A stretch of 64,000 nucleotides of DNA, from contig NZ_OY780958.1 in NCBI RefSeq assembly GCF_963675985.1, positions 3,224,001 to 3,288,000 of the forward strand. The letters run 5' to 3'. Positions 8,460 to 16,722 of the stretch are shown here, piece by piece. The DNA is from an uncultured Roseibium sp. Its GTDB lineage: Bacteria > Pseudomonadota > Alphaproteobacteria > Rhizobiales > Stappiaceae. The notes beneath the pieces were generated by a model. The model was not told where the DNA came from. It did not search any database and was given only the letters and a program-made list of their open reading frames with translations. Within the stretch, counting starts at the first letter, position 1, and every line of letters begins with the position of its first letter. The position numbers and the translations under genes are program-made.

Positions 8460-8472
8460 AAGTCCAGCTTAT
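8458..8472. promoter_or_regulatory. Candidate LysR binding site (ATAAG-N5-CTTAT)
   Basis: A perfect 5-bp dyad containing the T-N11-A spacing of LysR boxes, in the 79-bp divergent interval. It overlaps the start codon of the LysR gene, so it could serve autorepression. A second, weaker AT-rich dyad (TCTGAATAATTAGA, 8471-8484) follows. Both are predictions. Confidence 0.4.
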
Positions 8473-8538
8473 CTGAATAATTAGAATTTTGCAGCTTCAC
8501 CGCGCATTTTTCCGCTCCTAGGCTGCTCGAAACAGCGA

Positions 8539-10122
8539 ATGAGGCGCGCCATGAAATCCTTGCAAAGCGTCGTTGAAGATACCCAGACTATCCCACGCCG
8601 GACAAGGGAAGGCGGACGTCAGGGTAGACGGGAAAAGCGCGCGGCTCCGTCGCAGGCGCTGCACCGGCCGTTCATTGTCCGCAACATTCCGCCTTACGAG
8701 GTTCTCTCAGAAGAAAGCCTTATGCGGATCGAGAATGCTGCCGACCGCATTCTCGCCGAAGTGGGGATCGAGTTTCGCGGCGATGATGAGGCCCTCGCCA
8801 TGTGGCGCAAGGCAGGCGCCGATGTTTCCGGCGAACTGGTGCGCTTCGAGCCGGGAATGCTCCGGGAGATCCTGAAAACCGCGCCGCCGGAATTCACCCA
8901 GCTTGCCCGCAATGATGCAAACAACGTCCGCATCGGCGGAAAAAATGTCGTCTTCGCGCCCGCTTACGGATCGCCCTTCGTCATGGATCTGGACAAGGGC
9001 CGGCGCTACGGCGCGCTGGAGGATTTCAGAAACTTCATCAAGCTCGCCCAGAGTTCGCCGTGGCTGCACCATTCCGGCGGTACCATCTGCGAGCCGGTCG
9101 ACGTGCCGGTCAACAAGCGCCATCTCGACATGGTCTACAGCCATATCCGTTATTCCGACCGGCCGTTCATGGGATCCGTCACCACCGACGACCGGGCGCA
9201 AGACTGCATCGACATGTGCCGCATCCTGTTCGGCGAACAGACAGTCGAAGACAACTGCGTCATCCTCGGCAACGTCAACGTGAACTCGCCGCTGGTCTGG
9301 GACGGCATGGCGACAAAAGTGATCCGGACCTATGCGCGGGCCAATCAGGCCGCGGTGATCGTGCCCTTCATTCTTGGCGGCGCCATGGGGCCGGTGACCA
9401 ACGCCGGTGCCATCACCCAGGCGCTGGCGGAAACGATGGCCGGATGCGCCCTGACCCAGCTGGAACGGCCGGGCGCGCCGGTCATCTTCGGCAATTTCCT
9501 GTCGTCCATTGCTCTGCGCTCCGGATCGCCCACCTTCGGCACGCCGGAGCCCGCCGTCGGCTCGCTCGTGGTGGGCCAGCTTGCCCGAAGGCTCAAGCTG
9601 CCGTTGCGCTGTTCGGGGAATTTCACCACCTCCAAGCTGCCGGATGCGCAGGCGATGACGGAAGGGACCATGTCCATGCTCGCCGCGGTCCATTGCGGCG
9701 CGAATTTCATCATGCATTCGGCCGGGTTCCTCGACGGGCTGCTTTCCATGTCCTACGAGAAATTCGTCATGGACACGGATCTGTGCGGCGCGCTGCACAC
9801 CTATCTGGACGGCGTCACCGTGGACGACAACTCGCTGGCACTCGACGCCTTCCCGGAGGTCGGCCCCGGCAACCACTTCTTCGGTTGCGCCCACACCATG
9901 GCCAACTACCAGACGGCGTTCTGGGATTCCGACATGGCTGACAACGAGCCGTTCGAGAAATGGTCGGATGCGGGATCGGTGGACGCGGCGACCCGCGCCA
10001 ACCGCCTCTGGAAGAAACGCCTTCAGGACTACCAAGCTCCGGAAATCGATGGCAGTGTTGACGAGGCCCTGCAAGCTTTTGTCGCTCAGAGAAAAGCCTC
10101 GGTGGAGGACCAGTGGTACTGA
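8539..10122 (+). CDS. Trimethylamine methyltransferase (MttB) superfamily protein, non-pyrrolysine
   Basis: A 527-residue protein of the MttB TIM-barrel superfamily, whose members move a methyl group from a quaternary or tertiary amine to a corrinoid protein. The first 50 residues are an Arg-rich extension, and the barrel follows (ADRILAEVGIEF ... YSHIRYSDRPFMGSV ... LGNVNVNSPLVWDG ... FGTPEPAVGSLVVGQLARR ... HTMANYQTAFWDSDMADNEPFEKW). No in-frame TAG occurs, so it is a non-pyrrolysine member, as in glycine-betaine-type MtgB enzymes. No corrinoid-binding protein or reductive activator is encoded nearby, so partner and substrate are unknown. The downstream DgcA-like flavoenzyme suggests betaine or methylamine breakdown. 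An alternative ATG lies four codons downstream. Confidence 0.88.
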   Translation: MRRAMKSLQSVVEDTQTIPRRTREGGRQGRREKRAAPSQALHRPFIVRNIPPYEVLSEESLMRIENAADRILAEVGIEFRGDDEALAMWRKAGADVSGELVRFEPGMLREILKTAPPEFTQLARNDANNVRIGGKNVVFAPAYGSPFVMDLDKGRRYGALEDFRNFIKLAQSSPWLHHSGGTICEPVDVPVNKRHLDMVYSHIRYSDRPFMGSVTTDDRAQDCIDMCRILFGEQTVEDNCVILGNVNVNSPLVWDGMATKVIRTYARANQAAVIVPFILGGAMGPVTNAGAITQALAETMAGCALTQLERPGAPVIFGNFLSSIALRSGSPTFGTPEPAVGSLVVGQLARRLKLPLRCSGNFTTSKLPDAQAMTEGTMSMLAAVHCGANFIMHSAGFLDGLLSMSYEKFVMDTDLCGALHTYLDGVTVDDNSLALDAFPEVGPGNHFFGCAHTMANYQTAFWDSDMADNEPFEKWSDAGSVDAATRANRLWKKRLQDYQAPEIDGSVDEALQAFVAQRKASVEDQWY

Positions 10123-10162
10123 GGTCTTAATGAAGTCGCCAAGCCGAAGATGAAGCCAGAGA

Positions 10163-12205
10163 ATGTCGAACGATCCCCTGCTCCAGCCGTTTCAACTCAA
10201 GCACCTGCCCCTGAAGAACCGCATCATGTCGACGGCTCACGAGCCGGCCTATGCGGAAGATGGCATGCCGAAGGACCGTTACCGGCTCTATCACGCGGAA
10301 AAGGCCAAGGGCGGCATCGCCATGACCATGACCGCCGGATCGGCGCTGGTGTCGCGCGACAGCCCGGCCGCCTTCGGCAACCTGCATGCCTATGACGACG
10401 CAATCATTCCCTGGCTGAAGGACCTCACCGATCACTGCCACGAATACGACTGCAAGGTGATGATCCAGCTCACCCACCTGGGCCGCAGAACGGGGTGGAA
10501 CACGGACGACTGGCTCCCCGTGCTCGCCCCCTCGATGGTCAGGGAAGCAGCGCACCGCTCGTTTCCGAAGGTGGTGGAAGACTGGGACATCGAACGGATC
10601 ATCGGCGACTATGCGGCGGCGGCCGGGCGGATGAAGGCCGCGGGCCTCGATGGCTTCGAGATCGAAGCCTATGGCCACCTGCTGGACAGCTTCTGGTCGC
10701 CTGCCACCAACCACCGGGAGGATGATTACGGCGGTTCCCTGGACAACCGGTTGCGGTTCACCTGGCGGGTAATCGACGCGATCCGCAAGGAGGTCGGCCC
10801 GGACTTCATCGTCGGCATCCGCATGGTCGCCGACGAGGATTGGGACAAGGGCCTTTCCCGCGACGAGGGCGTGGAGATCGCCCGACGCATTGCTGACAGT
10901 GGCAGCTTCGACTTCATCAATCTCATTCGCGGGCATATCGACAGCGACGCGGCGCTTTCCAAGGTGATTCCGGTCCAGGGGATGCGGTCCGCGCCTCACT
11001 TGGATTTTGCCGGAGAGGTGCGCGCGGCGACGAAATTCCCGGTGTTCCATGCCGCCCGCATCGCCGATGTCGCGACCGCGCGGCATGCGGTGGCCGAAGG
11101 CAAGCTCGACATGGTCGGCATGACCCGGGCCCATATCGCCGATCCCCATATCGTCGCCAAGATCACTCGTGGCGAGGAAGCCCGTATCCGCCCTTGTGTC
11201 GGTGCCACCTACTGCCTCGACCGGATCTATGAAGGCGGCGGGGCCCTGTGCATTCACAACGCGGCGACGGGTCGCGAAGCCGCCATTCCACATGTGATTT
11301 CGAAAAGCGAAACGCCGGGCAAGCGCGTCGTCATTGTCGGAGCTGGTCCGGCCGGACTGGAAGCCGCGCGGGTCGCCGGGGAACGAGGCCACGCGGTCAC
11401 GGTGCTGGAAGCCTCCGGCCGCGCCGGTGGGCAGATCAACCTTCTGACCCAGAATCCGCGGCGCAAGGAAATGATCGGTATCGTCGACTGGCGGCTTGAA
11501 GAACTGGAGCGGCTCGGCGTGGAGATCCGCTACGACACCTATGCGGAAAGCGCGGACGTATTGGCGCTCGACCCGGAGGTGGTCATCGTCGCCACCGGCG
11601 GCATCCCGCAAAACCCGCCGCTGGAGGCCGGAGACGACCTTGTCGTATCCTCCTGGGATATCATCGGCGGCACGGTGAAGCCGGCCGGCACCGTTCTCGT
11701 CTTTGACGATTCCGGCGGGCACCAGGGCATGACCGCCACCGAGATGATTGCCAACGCGGGTTCCTCTTTGGAACTGATCACCCCCGAGCGTTTATTCGCC
11801 CCGGAGATCGGCGGGTTGAACCACGTGCCCTACATGAAGTCCTTCCAGGAAAAAGGCGTCCGCATCACGATCAACACCCGGTTGACGGCCGTCCGGCGCG
11901 ACGGCAACGGCCTTGTCGCCACGCTTGGGTCAGACTACGCCGACGGCTGGTCGGAGGAACGGCAGGTGGACCAGGTTGTCGTCGAACACGGTACCTGGCC
12001 GATGGACGAGCTTTACTTCGATTTGAAACCTTTGTCGTCCAATCTCGGCGTGGTCGACTACGACAAACTGGTCATGGGCGGGGATGTGTTTCCGAACGCC
12101 TCAGACGACGGCCAGTTCATCCTGTACCGCATCGGTGACGCGGTCTCGGCGCGCAACATCCATGCTGCCATCTACGACGCGCTTCGTCTCGGGATCCGCT
12201 GGTAG
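10163..12205 (+). CDS. DgcA-like NADH:flavin oxidoreductase / FAD-dependent N-demethylase
   Basis: A 680-residue flavoprotein of the trimethylamine dehydrogenase/2,4-dienoyl-CoA reductase type. Residues 1-370 form the FMN TIM barrel (NRIMSTAHEPAYAEDGMP, VMIQLTHLGRRT, EIEAYGHLLDSFWSPATN). A cysteine region follows near residue 354 (CVGATYCLDRIY, then GALCIHN), and from residue 390 an FAD/NAD domain with VVIVGAGPAGLEAARVAG. DgcA (dimethylglycine) and StcD (stachydrine) belong to this group. Only three of the four cysteines that bind the 4Fe-4S cluster of trimethylamine dehydrogenase are visible; the second is Ala. It follows the mttB-like gene after 40 bp, so it is likely in the same operon. 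Confidence 0.88.
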   Translation: MSNDPLLQPFQLKHLPLKNRIMSTAHEPAYAEDGMPKDRYRLYHAEKAKGGIAMTMTAGSALVSRDSPAAFGNLHAYDDAIIPWLKDLTDHCHEYDCKVMIQLTHLGRRTGWNTDDWLPVLAPSMVREAAHRSFPKVVEDWDIERIIGDYAAAAGRMKAAGLDGFEIEAYGHLLDSFWSPATNHREDDYGGSLDNRLRFTWRVIDAIRKEVGPDFIVGIRMVADEDWDKGLSRDEGVEIARRIADSGSFDFINLIRGHIDSDAALSKVIPVQGMRSAPHLDFAGEVRAATKFPVFHAARIADVATARHAVAEGKLDMVGMTRAHIADPHIVAKITRGEEARIRPCVGATYCLDRIYEGGGALCIHNAATGREAAIPHVISKSETPGKRVVIVGAGPAGLEAARVAGERGHAVTVLEASGRAGGQINLLTQNPRRKEMIGIVDWRLEELERLGVEIRYDTYAESADVLALDPEVVIVATGGIPQNPPLEAGDDLVVSSWDIIGGTVKPAGTVLVFDDSGGHQGMTATEMIANAGSSLELITPERLFAPEIGGLNHVPYMKSFQEKGVRITINTRLTAVRRDGNGLVATLGSDYADGWSEERQVDQVVVEHGTWPMDELYFDLKPLSSNLGVVDYDKLVMGGDVFPNASDDGQFILYRIGDAVSARNIHAAIYDALRLGIRW

Positions 12206-12262
12206 AGTTTTTGAAAACCGCGTTACAAGGTACAGTATTTCGCGACTCGGGAGCCTGACCGT

Positions 12263-12535
12263 ATGTATCGCATTACCCTGGATTGCCACGGCGTACCTTT
12301 GGCAGCAGGCGCAGAAGCGGCGCGCGACATCATGGAGGCCTTCCGGCTCCACTACCCGCACGAAAACAACGTCGTTTGTACCTTCGAAGGTGGCAAGTTG
12401 AGGCTTGTCGCCGAAAACGATTATGACCCGGACGGGCTCAATTTGCTGGATGAATTTTCAGACAACATTTCCGCTTGCATAGCTGAGCCTTTCGACGGTG
12501 ATATCGAACTGGTCAGCGTCGAAACCGTTCGCTGA
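12263..12535 (+). CDS. Small acidic hypothetical protein
   Basis: A 90-residue acidic protein with no recognised domain, no signal peptide and no membrane segment. GGGAG lies about 9 nt before its ATG. The sequence alternates strands and helices (MYRITLDCHGVPL, AAGAEAARDIMEAFRLH, VVCTFEGGKLRLVAEND, ELVSVETVR), like a compact alpha/beta domain. It sits 57 bp after the DgcA-like gene and could be the last gene of that operon. Coding character (codon use, SD, operon spacing) supports a real gene; function is unknown. Confidence 0.65.
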   Translation: MYRITLDCHGVPLAAGAEAARDIMEAFRLHYPHENNVVCTFEGGKLRLVAENDYDPDGLNLLDEFSDNISACIAEPFDGDIELVSVETVR

Positions 12536-12590
12536 TTTTGTCGACACTTACTAAGATCGGGAACGGCTCCAACTATCCGCTCCAATCCGT

Positions 12591-14459
12591 TCAATTTGCC
12601 AGAATAGCGGGCTCTTCCGCATCCGCTTCCAGCGCCGTCCACAGGCCGACCAACATGGCTTGCTGACGGCCGCGAATGGCGACAGTCTCCGTGCGTGGGG
12701 CCTGCAGGTCGGCATCTGTCTCGTGACCGGCGGCATCCATCAGCTCCGAGGACATGGCCACAAGGGAATCATGCTCCTTTGCCACCTCCATCAGACGGCT
12801 CGCCACGTTGACGCAATCGCCGGTCACGGTGATCTGCTGCTGGTGTTCGTGACCGAGGCGCGACAGGACAACCGGACCGAAATGCACACCGGCACGCAGG
12901 GCACCTGTCCCCGATCTCATTCCGGTGCCTGCGATCCAGGTCCCGACCTTGTGAACGAGATCGAAGGCGCATTGCCAGGCATTGACCGCGTCCTTCGGTC
13001 CCGGATCCGGGACGCCGAAGCAGATCATGGCGCCATCGCCCATGAACGACATCGCCAAGCCGTGGTGCCGTTCGGTTTCGTTGACCACGATCGTATGGAA
13101 GACTTTCAGAAACTCCCGTGTTCTGGCTGGTCCCAGGCGTTCGCTCAGGCCGGTGTAGCCGGCCAGATCGACGAAGAGCACGGCGGCCATCTGTTCTTTC
13201 GGCTCCAGGAGAAATGACGGATCCTCGGCAATGCGCCGCGCCAGTTCAGGCGCCTGAAACCGGCTGAGGGCGTCCTGTGCGGTCTCGAGCCGCCGCATCT
13301 GGTAGCGGTCGAAGACCTGTCGGAGGATAGCAAGGCCGATGACCGGCAGCACACTTGCCGCAAGCGGGAGCGCGGCGCTGAACCAGTAACCGCCCCCAAG
13401 CAGAAGTGTCGCCGCCGCCAGCCAGCCGCACAGGACCAGAACGAAAAGAACGGAGGCGACCGCGAGCGGAAGGAAGGCCATGGCTGCCATGCCGGCCACC
13501 GTAATTGAAATTGCCACCGCCACATCGACCTTCCGGACAGCGCCATCGCGGATCAGTGCCGATCCATCCATCAGATTGGAAACACCAGTCGCAAGCACCT
13601 CGACCCCCGGCAGGATCTGGTCAAAGGGCGTGCTGAACCGGTCGCCGACACCGGTCGCCGTAGCCCCGAGTAGAACGAGGCGGTCCTTGACGGCGGCAGC
13701 CGCCTCCGGCGTCCCGTCAAGAAGGTCCTGTGCGCTAATGGTCCGGACCGTTCCCATCGGGCCATAGTAGTTCAGCGGCAAGTGCCAACCGAGATCGAGC
13801 GGCTGAACCCCGCCCGGCAGTCGGACGCCGCCGGCCGTCAATGCGGGCATGTTTCCCTGATAGAGGCCCACCGCGCGCAGGCTGAGGGACGGCTGCGGTC
13901 CTTCAGGCGTCATGAACAGGAGCGGAATGTGACGCGGTGTGCCGCCTGCGTCCGCCGCGACATTGACGAGCCCCACGGACGCTTCCGTCGCGAACTCCGG
14001 CAGCGGGTGCAGGATATTATCCGGCACCGGGATTGCGGAAACGGGTTGATTTTCGTCCTTGAAGACACCCGCCGCGGCGATCACGCTCGACAGGCTGGCA
14101 AGGGCAGAGGTCAGTTTCGCGTCGGCCGTATCATCCGTCTTTCCGACCAGCAGCATGTCGATGCCGAGCGCCTTTGCCCCGGCATCGTGTATTTTTTCAA
14201 CAAGCATCGCCAGACGGTCGCGCCCGATCGGGAAGCGCCCCGCCTTTGCGATGGTGTCGTCATCGATCCCGACGATGACCACCTCCGGCGGCGCCGGACG
14301 CGGACCGACCGCCAGAATGCGCATGTCGAGGGTCACGGTTTCCGCGCGGTCGATGGGGCTCGCAAGACCCGCGAGGTGTCGTTGCCCGAGCCAGCCGGCC
14401 CAGGCAACGCCAAGGATCACGGCAAGCGCGACGAACCAGGAGGGTAGGCTTGATTTCAT
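12591..14459 (-). CDS. Adenylate/guanylate cyclase with CHASE2 sensor domain
   Basis: A 622-residue membrane-bound class III nucleotide cyclase. One N-terminal transmembrane helix (residues about 7-25) leads into a periplasmic CHASE2 domain (about 40-300, with FPIGRDRLAMLVEKI and ALGIDMLLVG). Three closely packed transmembrane helices follow, then a linker and the catalytic domain from about residue 425. Both metal-binding aspartates are present (FVDLAGYTG and MGDGAMICFG) as is the GDCVNVASRL transition-state region, so it should be active and make cAMP or cGMP. Its ATG overlaps the stop of the upstream FecR-domain gene (ATGA), which implies translational coupling and a shared signal pathway. 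Confidence 0.93.
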   Translation of the reverse strand: MKSSLPSWFVALAVILGVAWAGWLGQRHLAGLASPIDRAETVTLDMRILAVGPRPAPPEVVIVGIDDDTIAKAGRFPIGRDRLAMLVEKIHDAGAKALGIDMLLVGKTDDTADAKLTSALASLSSVIAAAGVFKDENQPVSAIPVPDNILHPLPEFATEASVGLVNVAADAGGTPRHIPLLFMTPEGPQPSLSLRAVGLYQGNMPALTAGGVRLPGGVQPLDLGWHLPLNYYGPMGTVRTISAQDLLDGTPEAAAAVKDRLVLLGATATGVGDRFSTPFDQILPGVEVLATGVSNLMDGSALIRDGAVRKVDVAVAISITVAGMAAMAFLPLAVASVLFVLVLCGWLAAATLLLGGGYWFSAALPLAASVLPVIGLAILRQVFDRYQMRRLETAQDALSRFQAPELARRIAEDPSFLLEPKEQMAAVLFVDLAGYTGLSERLGPARTREFLKVFHTIVVNETERHHGLAMSFMGDGAMICFGVPDPGPKDAVNAWQCAFDLVHKVGTWIAGTGMRSGTGALRAGVHFGPVVLSRLGHEHQQQITVTGDCVNVASRLMEVAKEHDSLVAMSSELMDAAGHETDADLQAPRTETVAIRGRQQAMLVGLWTALEADAEEPAILAN

Positions 14460-14968
14460 CGAGCGAAGCGGGCGAGCAGCCTATCGACCTTTTCCTGGGG
14501 CCAGCGCTTTACGACGAGGGGCTCCCCGGTCGCCACCGCGACCCCTTCACCGGGCGCAAGGGCGACAGCTTCCGATCCGTCAGGCCGGGACACGCCGACT
14601 TCGCCGCGCACCACGAAGACGGAGGTCACGCCGTCTTCCACATCGACCGCATAGACCGTTCCGCGCACGGCGGCGATTGCCTGCGGCGTCAGGATCTGAA
14701 ACGGCCCGCTGCCGGGCTCGACCTCGACCAGAACGCCTTTGCCCGACAGGTCGGCCGCGACCGGCCGGCCCGGAGCTCCGGTGTCGGCGATCACAAATGC
14801 CGCGGCCGCCTCGGCCTCAAGAACCAGCCCGCCCTGGCACGTATAGACGACCCGCGCGGGATCGGTCAGTTCGCTACGGGCGCAACCGTTGACCTGCTGC
14901 GCCATGCCCGCCGAAGGGGCAATGGCGAGAAAACACGTCACGGCCATAAAGAGAGTAAGAATTCGCAT
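14456..14968 (-). CDS. Exported FecR-domain protein
   Basis: A 170-residue protein with a signal peptide (residues 1-23, cleavage after MAQ-like AGMAQ). The mature part holds a FecR beta-domain: GPFQILTPQAIAAVRGTVYAVDVEDGVTSVFVVRGEVGVS is the typical core, followed by ALAPGEGVAVATGEP. There is no anti-sigma transmembrane region and no sigma factor nearby, so it is not a FecIR system. Coupling by ATGA overlap to a CHASE2 cyclase suggests that it binds or modulates the periplasmic CHASE2 domain. FecR-CHASE2 associations are known in several bacterial genomes; the ligand is not. Confidence 0.85.
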   Translation of the reverse strand: MRILTLFMAVTCFLAIAPSAGMAQQVNGCARSELTDPARVVYTCQGGLVLEAEAAAAFVIADTGAPGRPVAADLSGKGVLVEVEPGSGPFQILTPQAIAAVRGTVYAVDVEDGVTSVFVVRGEVGVSRPDGSEAVALAPGEGVAVATGEPLVVKRWPQEKVDRLLARFAR

Positions 14969-15385
14969 TGGTATCAGTTCCTTGAAAAACTTGTTGGAAA
15001 TACCCCTTCAAACGGCCAAACCCGGCAATGACCACGCCCTCTCATATTTGTATCGGCACAACATACGGACATAAAAGCACAGCGATTAAACGATAACGAG
15101 GCAATCATGGAAGAAAAGGTGCGAGGCCGGCACGTCATTTTCAAGGCGCTGACGACTGAAGCATCCAGGAGCGCGCCCCTTCCGACGGTTTCCGGCGTGT
15201 TTCAGCAGTCGAAGTTCCGGCTCCACCATGGCCTCGCTCGGATAAGTACTTGATATTATTTCATTAATTTCACATGATGCTTGGGGAGTGTCGCGCGTCA
15301 CAGGTACACCGAACGGATCTCACCTAGGTTTTGGACATCGGCGGAACAACCTTCCGCCAACGTTCAAAACGAAAGGAAGATCACA
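14969..15385. other. Intergenic region between fecR-like gene and BA14K gene
   Basis: A 417-bp stretch with no convincing gene. It is locally AT-rich near 15035-15100 and 15240-15280. It should contain the promoters of the divergent FecR-domain and BA14K genes; no hexamer pair stood out. A 48-codon ORF (15107-15253, +) with a GAGG before its ATG exists but its residues look non-coding. Confidence 0.4.
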
Positions 15386-15682
15386 ATGTTTCGGAAGTCC
15401 ATTATCTCTGCAATGACGGTCGCAATCCTGGGAACCTCTGCCGCTGCCCTCGGAACGACCGCGGCTTCGGCCGGCGGCTATGGCAGCCACCTCTACGGCA
15501 ACGGAAGCTACAACGGCGGCTACAAAAATGGCTACCAGCAGCCCTACCGGGACGGCCGATACTCGCAGCAGCACGTCAGCTGGTGCCAAAACCACTGGAA
15601 GAGCTACGACCCCCACAACAATAGCTACCAGCCTTACACCGGTCCGCGCCAGCAGTGCTACTCGCCCTACTACAGGGGCTGA
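15386..15682 (+). CDS. BA14K-family-like exported small protein
   Basis: A 98-residue protein with a clear signal peptide (residues 1-29, ending ...AAS-AGG). A Gly/Tyr/Asn-rich segment follows (YGSHLYGNGSYNGGYKNGYQ). The C-terminal motif WCQNHWKSYDPHNNSYQPY ... GPRQQC matches the BA14K family (H..WC....SYD....Y....G....C), named from a Brucella immunoreactive lectin-like protein. It is likely periplasmic or surface-associated, with the two cysteines able to form a disulfide. The start is the ATG preceded by GAAAGGAAGA; an upstream in-frame extension lacks a signal peptide. Confidence 0.82.
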   Translation: MFRKSIISAMTVAILGTSAAALGTTAASAGGYGSHLYGNGSYNGGYKNGYQQPYRDGRYSQQHVSWCQNHWKSYDPHNNSYQPYTGPRQQCYSPYYRG

Positions 15683-15906
15683 CCCCGGATCGGCCTGGCG
15701 TCAGGCCTGCCTCCCTCCGGGTCGGACATCAGACCGGCAGCACCCTCCAGCTTTGGCTGGGGGGTCTGCTACCGTTTGTCCGGAATGACCCGGCGTTTGC
15801 CGCCTTTTGATTGAAACCGAAGAGCCTCCACGTATTTGGAGCAGGCACTCGAGAGAGGAGCCCGTTCCGCTGCCCCGGCCTTGGCACCGCCATCTGCAAA
15901 TCCGTC

Positions 15907-15935
15907 TTGACAGAAGACGGCGCAAAGCGCAGAAA
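15907..15935 (+). promoter_or_regulatory. Possible promoter of tRNA-Gly
   Basis: TTGACA at 15907-15912 lies 35 bp before the tRNA. With a 17-bp spacer the -10 would be CAGAAA, which is a weak match. The -35 is perfect and the position is right, but the -10 is doubtful. Confidence 0.35.
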
Positions 15936-15947
15936 AGCGCTTCTCTC

Positions 15948-16021
15948 GCGGGTGTAGCTCAATGGTAGAGCAGAAGCTTCCCAAGCTTAAGACGAGGGTT
16001 CGATTCCCTTCACCCGCTCCA
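15948..16021 (+). tRNA. tRNA-Gly (anticodon CCC)
   Basis: A 74-nt tRNA cloverleaf. Acceptor GCGGGTG pairs with CACCCGC; D-arm GCTC/GAGC; anticodon loop TTCCCAA gives anticodon CCC; T-arm GAGGG-TTCGATT-CCCTT; then discriminator T and an encoded CCA. The anticodon stem has one non-canonical terminal pair. It decodes GGG glycine codons. The 3' end abuts a decayed insertion sequence. Confidence 0.96.
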
Positions 16022-16262
16022 TTTCTCCTTGTGTCCGACCCGGAGACATAGGTACCAGTTTGTACCGGAGACATGGGTTACAACCTCGCGCCGAACGGGT
16101 TGTCGATTGTCTGTAGTGTTCTCTGCTCCAGGTCGATGTATCCCAGATCATGACCGAGGAATGAGACGAGCCAGATTCCATCCTCGACTTCCCGCAGTTC
16201 CGGAATTTAGCCAGCGAAGACCTGGCTGAGATTGATATTGGGTTTTCCGCCTGCGCACGGCC
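16022..16262 (-). pseudogene. Decayed IS481-type transposase C-terminus and element end
   Basis: Reading the minus strand from 16260, the translation includes INLSQVFAG, then a TAA stop (16209-16207), and continues in the same frame with IPELREVEDGIWLVSF, LGHDLGYIDLEQRTLQ and TIDNPFGARL before a terminal stop at 16080-16078. These are typical C-terminal phrases of IS481-type transposases. The N-terminal and catalytic regions are absent. Beyond the stop, CCGGAGACAT occurs twice (16040-16049 and 16065-16074), as repeats expected at such an element's end. The remnant begins immediately after the tRNA-Gly CCA. Homology is by recall of the family, not by a search. Confidence 0.75.
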
Positions 16263-16364
16263 GGGTCAGTCTCCGCTGCTTTAAAATATTTCGAAACACA
16301 TGAAAATCTCCGGATCCAGTGCTTTTTGACTTCCGGAAAAATGCCTAATTCTTTCTAAACTCTA

Positions 16365-16640
16365 TCAAAAACCAACATCAGAAACCAACGAATGGCGGAA
16401 AATTATAATAATACAGCCTGTTTCTGGATTCAATATTAAGTACACTTTAGTATTTAAAATCTCACCTGCACCACGCGGTCGACCGGAAGGGTTGATTTCA
16501 TCGTACTCCCATAATATTGCTGCCCTGCACAATTCAAATGGAACTTCTGGTCTTGCGAAAATATAAAAAATGAATTTTTCCAAAGGGGTGGCCGAACGAG
16601 AAAGTTCGTGTTTTGCTAGATCTATGTCGCAAATAAGCAT
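16365..16640 (-). CDS. Hypothetical protein in AT-rich patch (possible acquired gene or remnant)
   Basis: A 91-residue reading frame from an ATG at 16640 (a TTG four codons upstream is also possible). Base composition is clearly more AT-rich than the surrounding genes, and no good ribosome-binding site is seen. The middle of the protein (ATPLEKFIFYIFARPEVPFE ... AILWEYDEINPSGRPRGAGE) loosely recalls a winged helix-turn-helix layout, but I would not assign it. It lies between the IS relic and the ABC importer, so foreign origin or decay is plausible. Confidence 0.3.
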   Translation of the reverse strand: MLICDIDLAKHELSRSATPLEKFIFYIFARPEVPFELCRAAILWEYDEINPSGRPRGAGEILNTKVYLILNPETGCIIIIFRHSLVSDVGF

Positions 16641-16722
16641 TCCGATATTCAATAAACATCAGATGCTACCTTAAGACACCCAATTCCAGAACGACCCAGG
16701 ACAATCCGAAAGGGGAGACAGG

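Noticed and set aside
8539..10122. Pyrrolysine-type (TAG read-through) MttB
   Set aside because: No in-frame TAG occurs inside the gene; it is a normal sense-codon frame.
14456..14968. FecIR iron-type surface signalling
   Set aside because: No ECF sigma factor or TonB receptor is adjacent and the FecR protein lacks the anti-sigma and membrane regions.
15107..15253. 48-codon plus-strand ORF with GAGG before its ATG
   Set aside because: Residue order shows no domain, helix or signal; codon use is undistinguished. Too weak to annotate.
15086..15301. 71-residue minus-strand frame upstream of the BA14K gene
   Set aside because: GTG start without SD, no motif, overlaps a probable promoter region.
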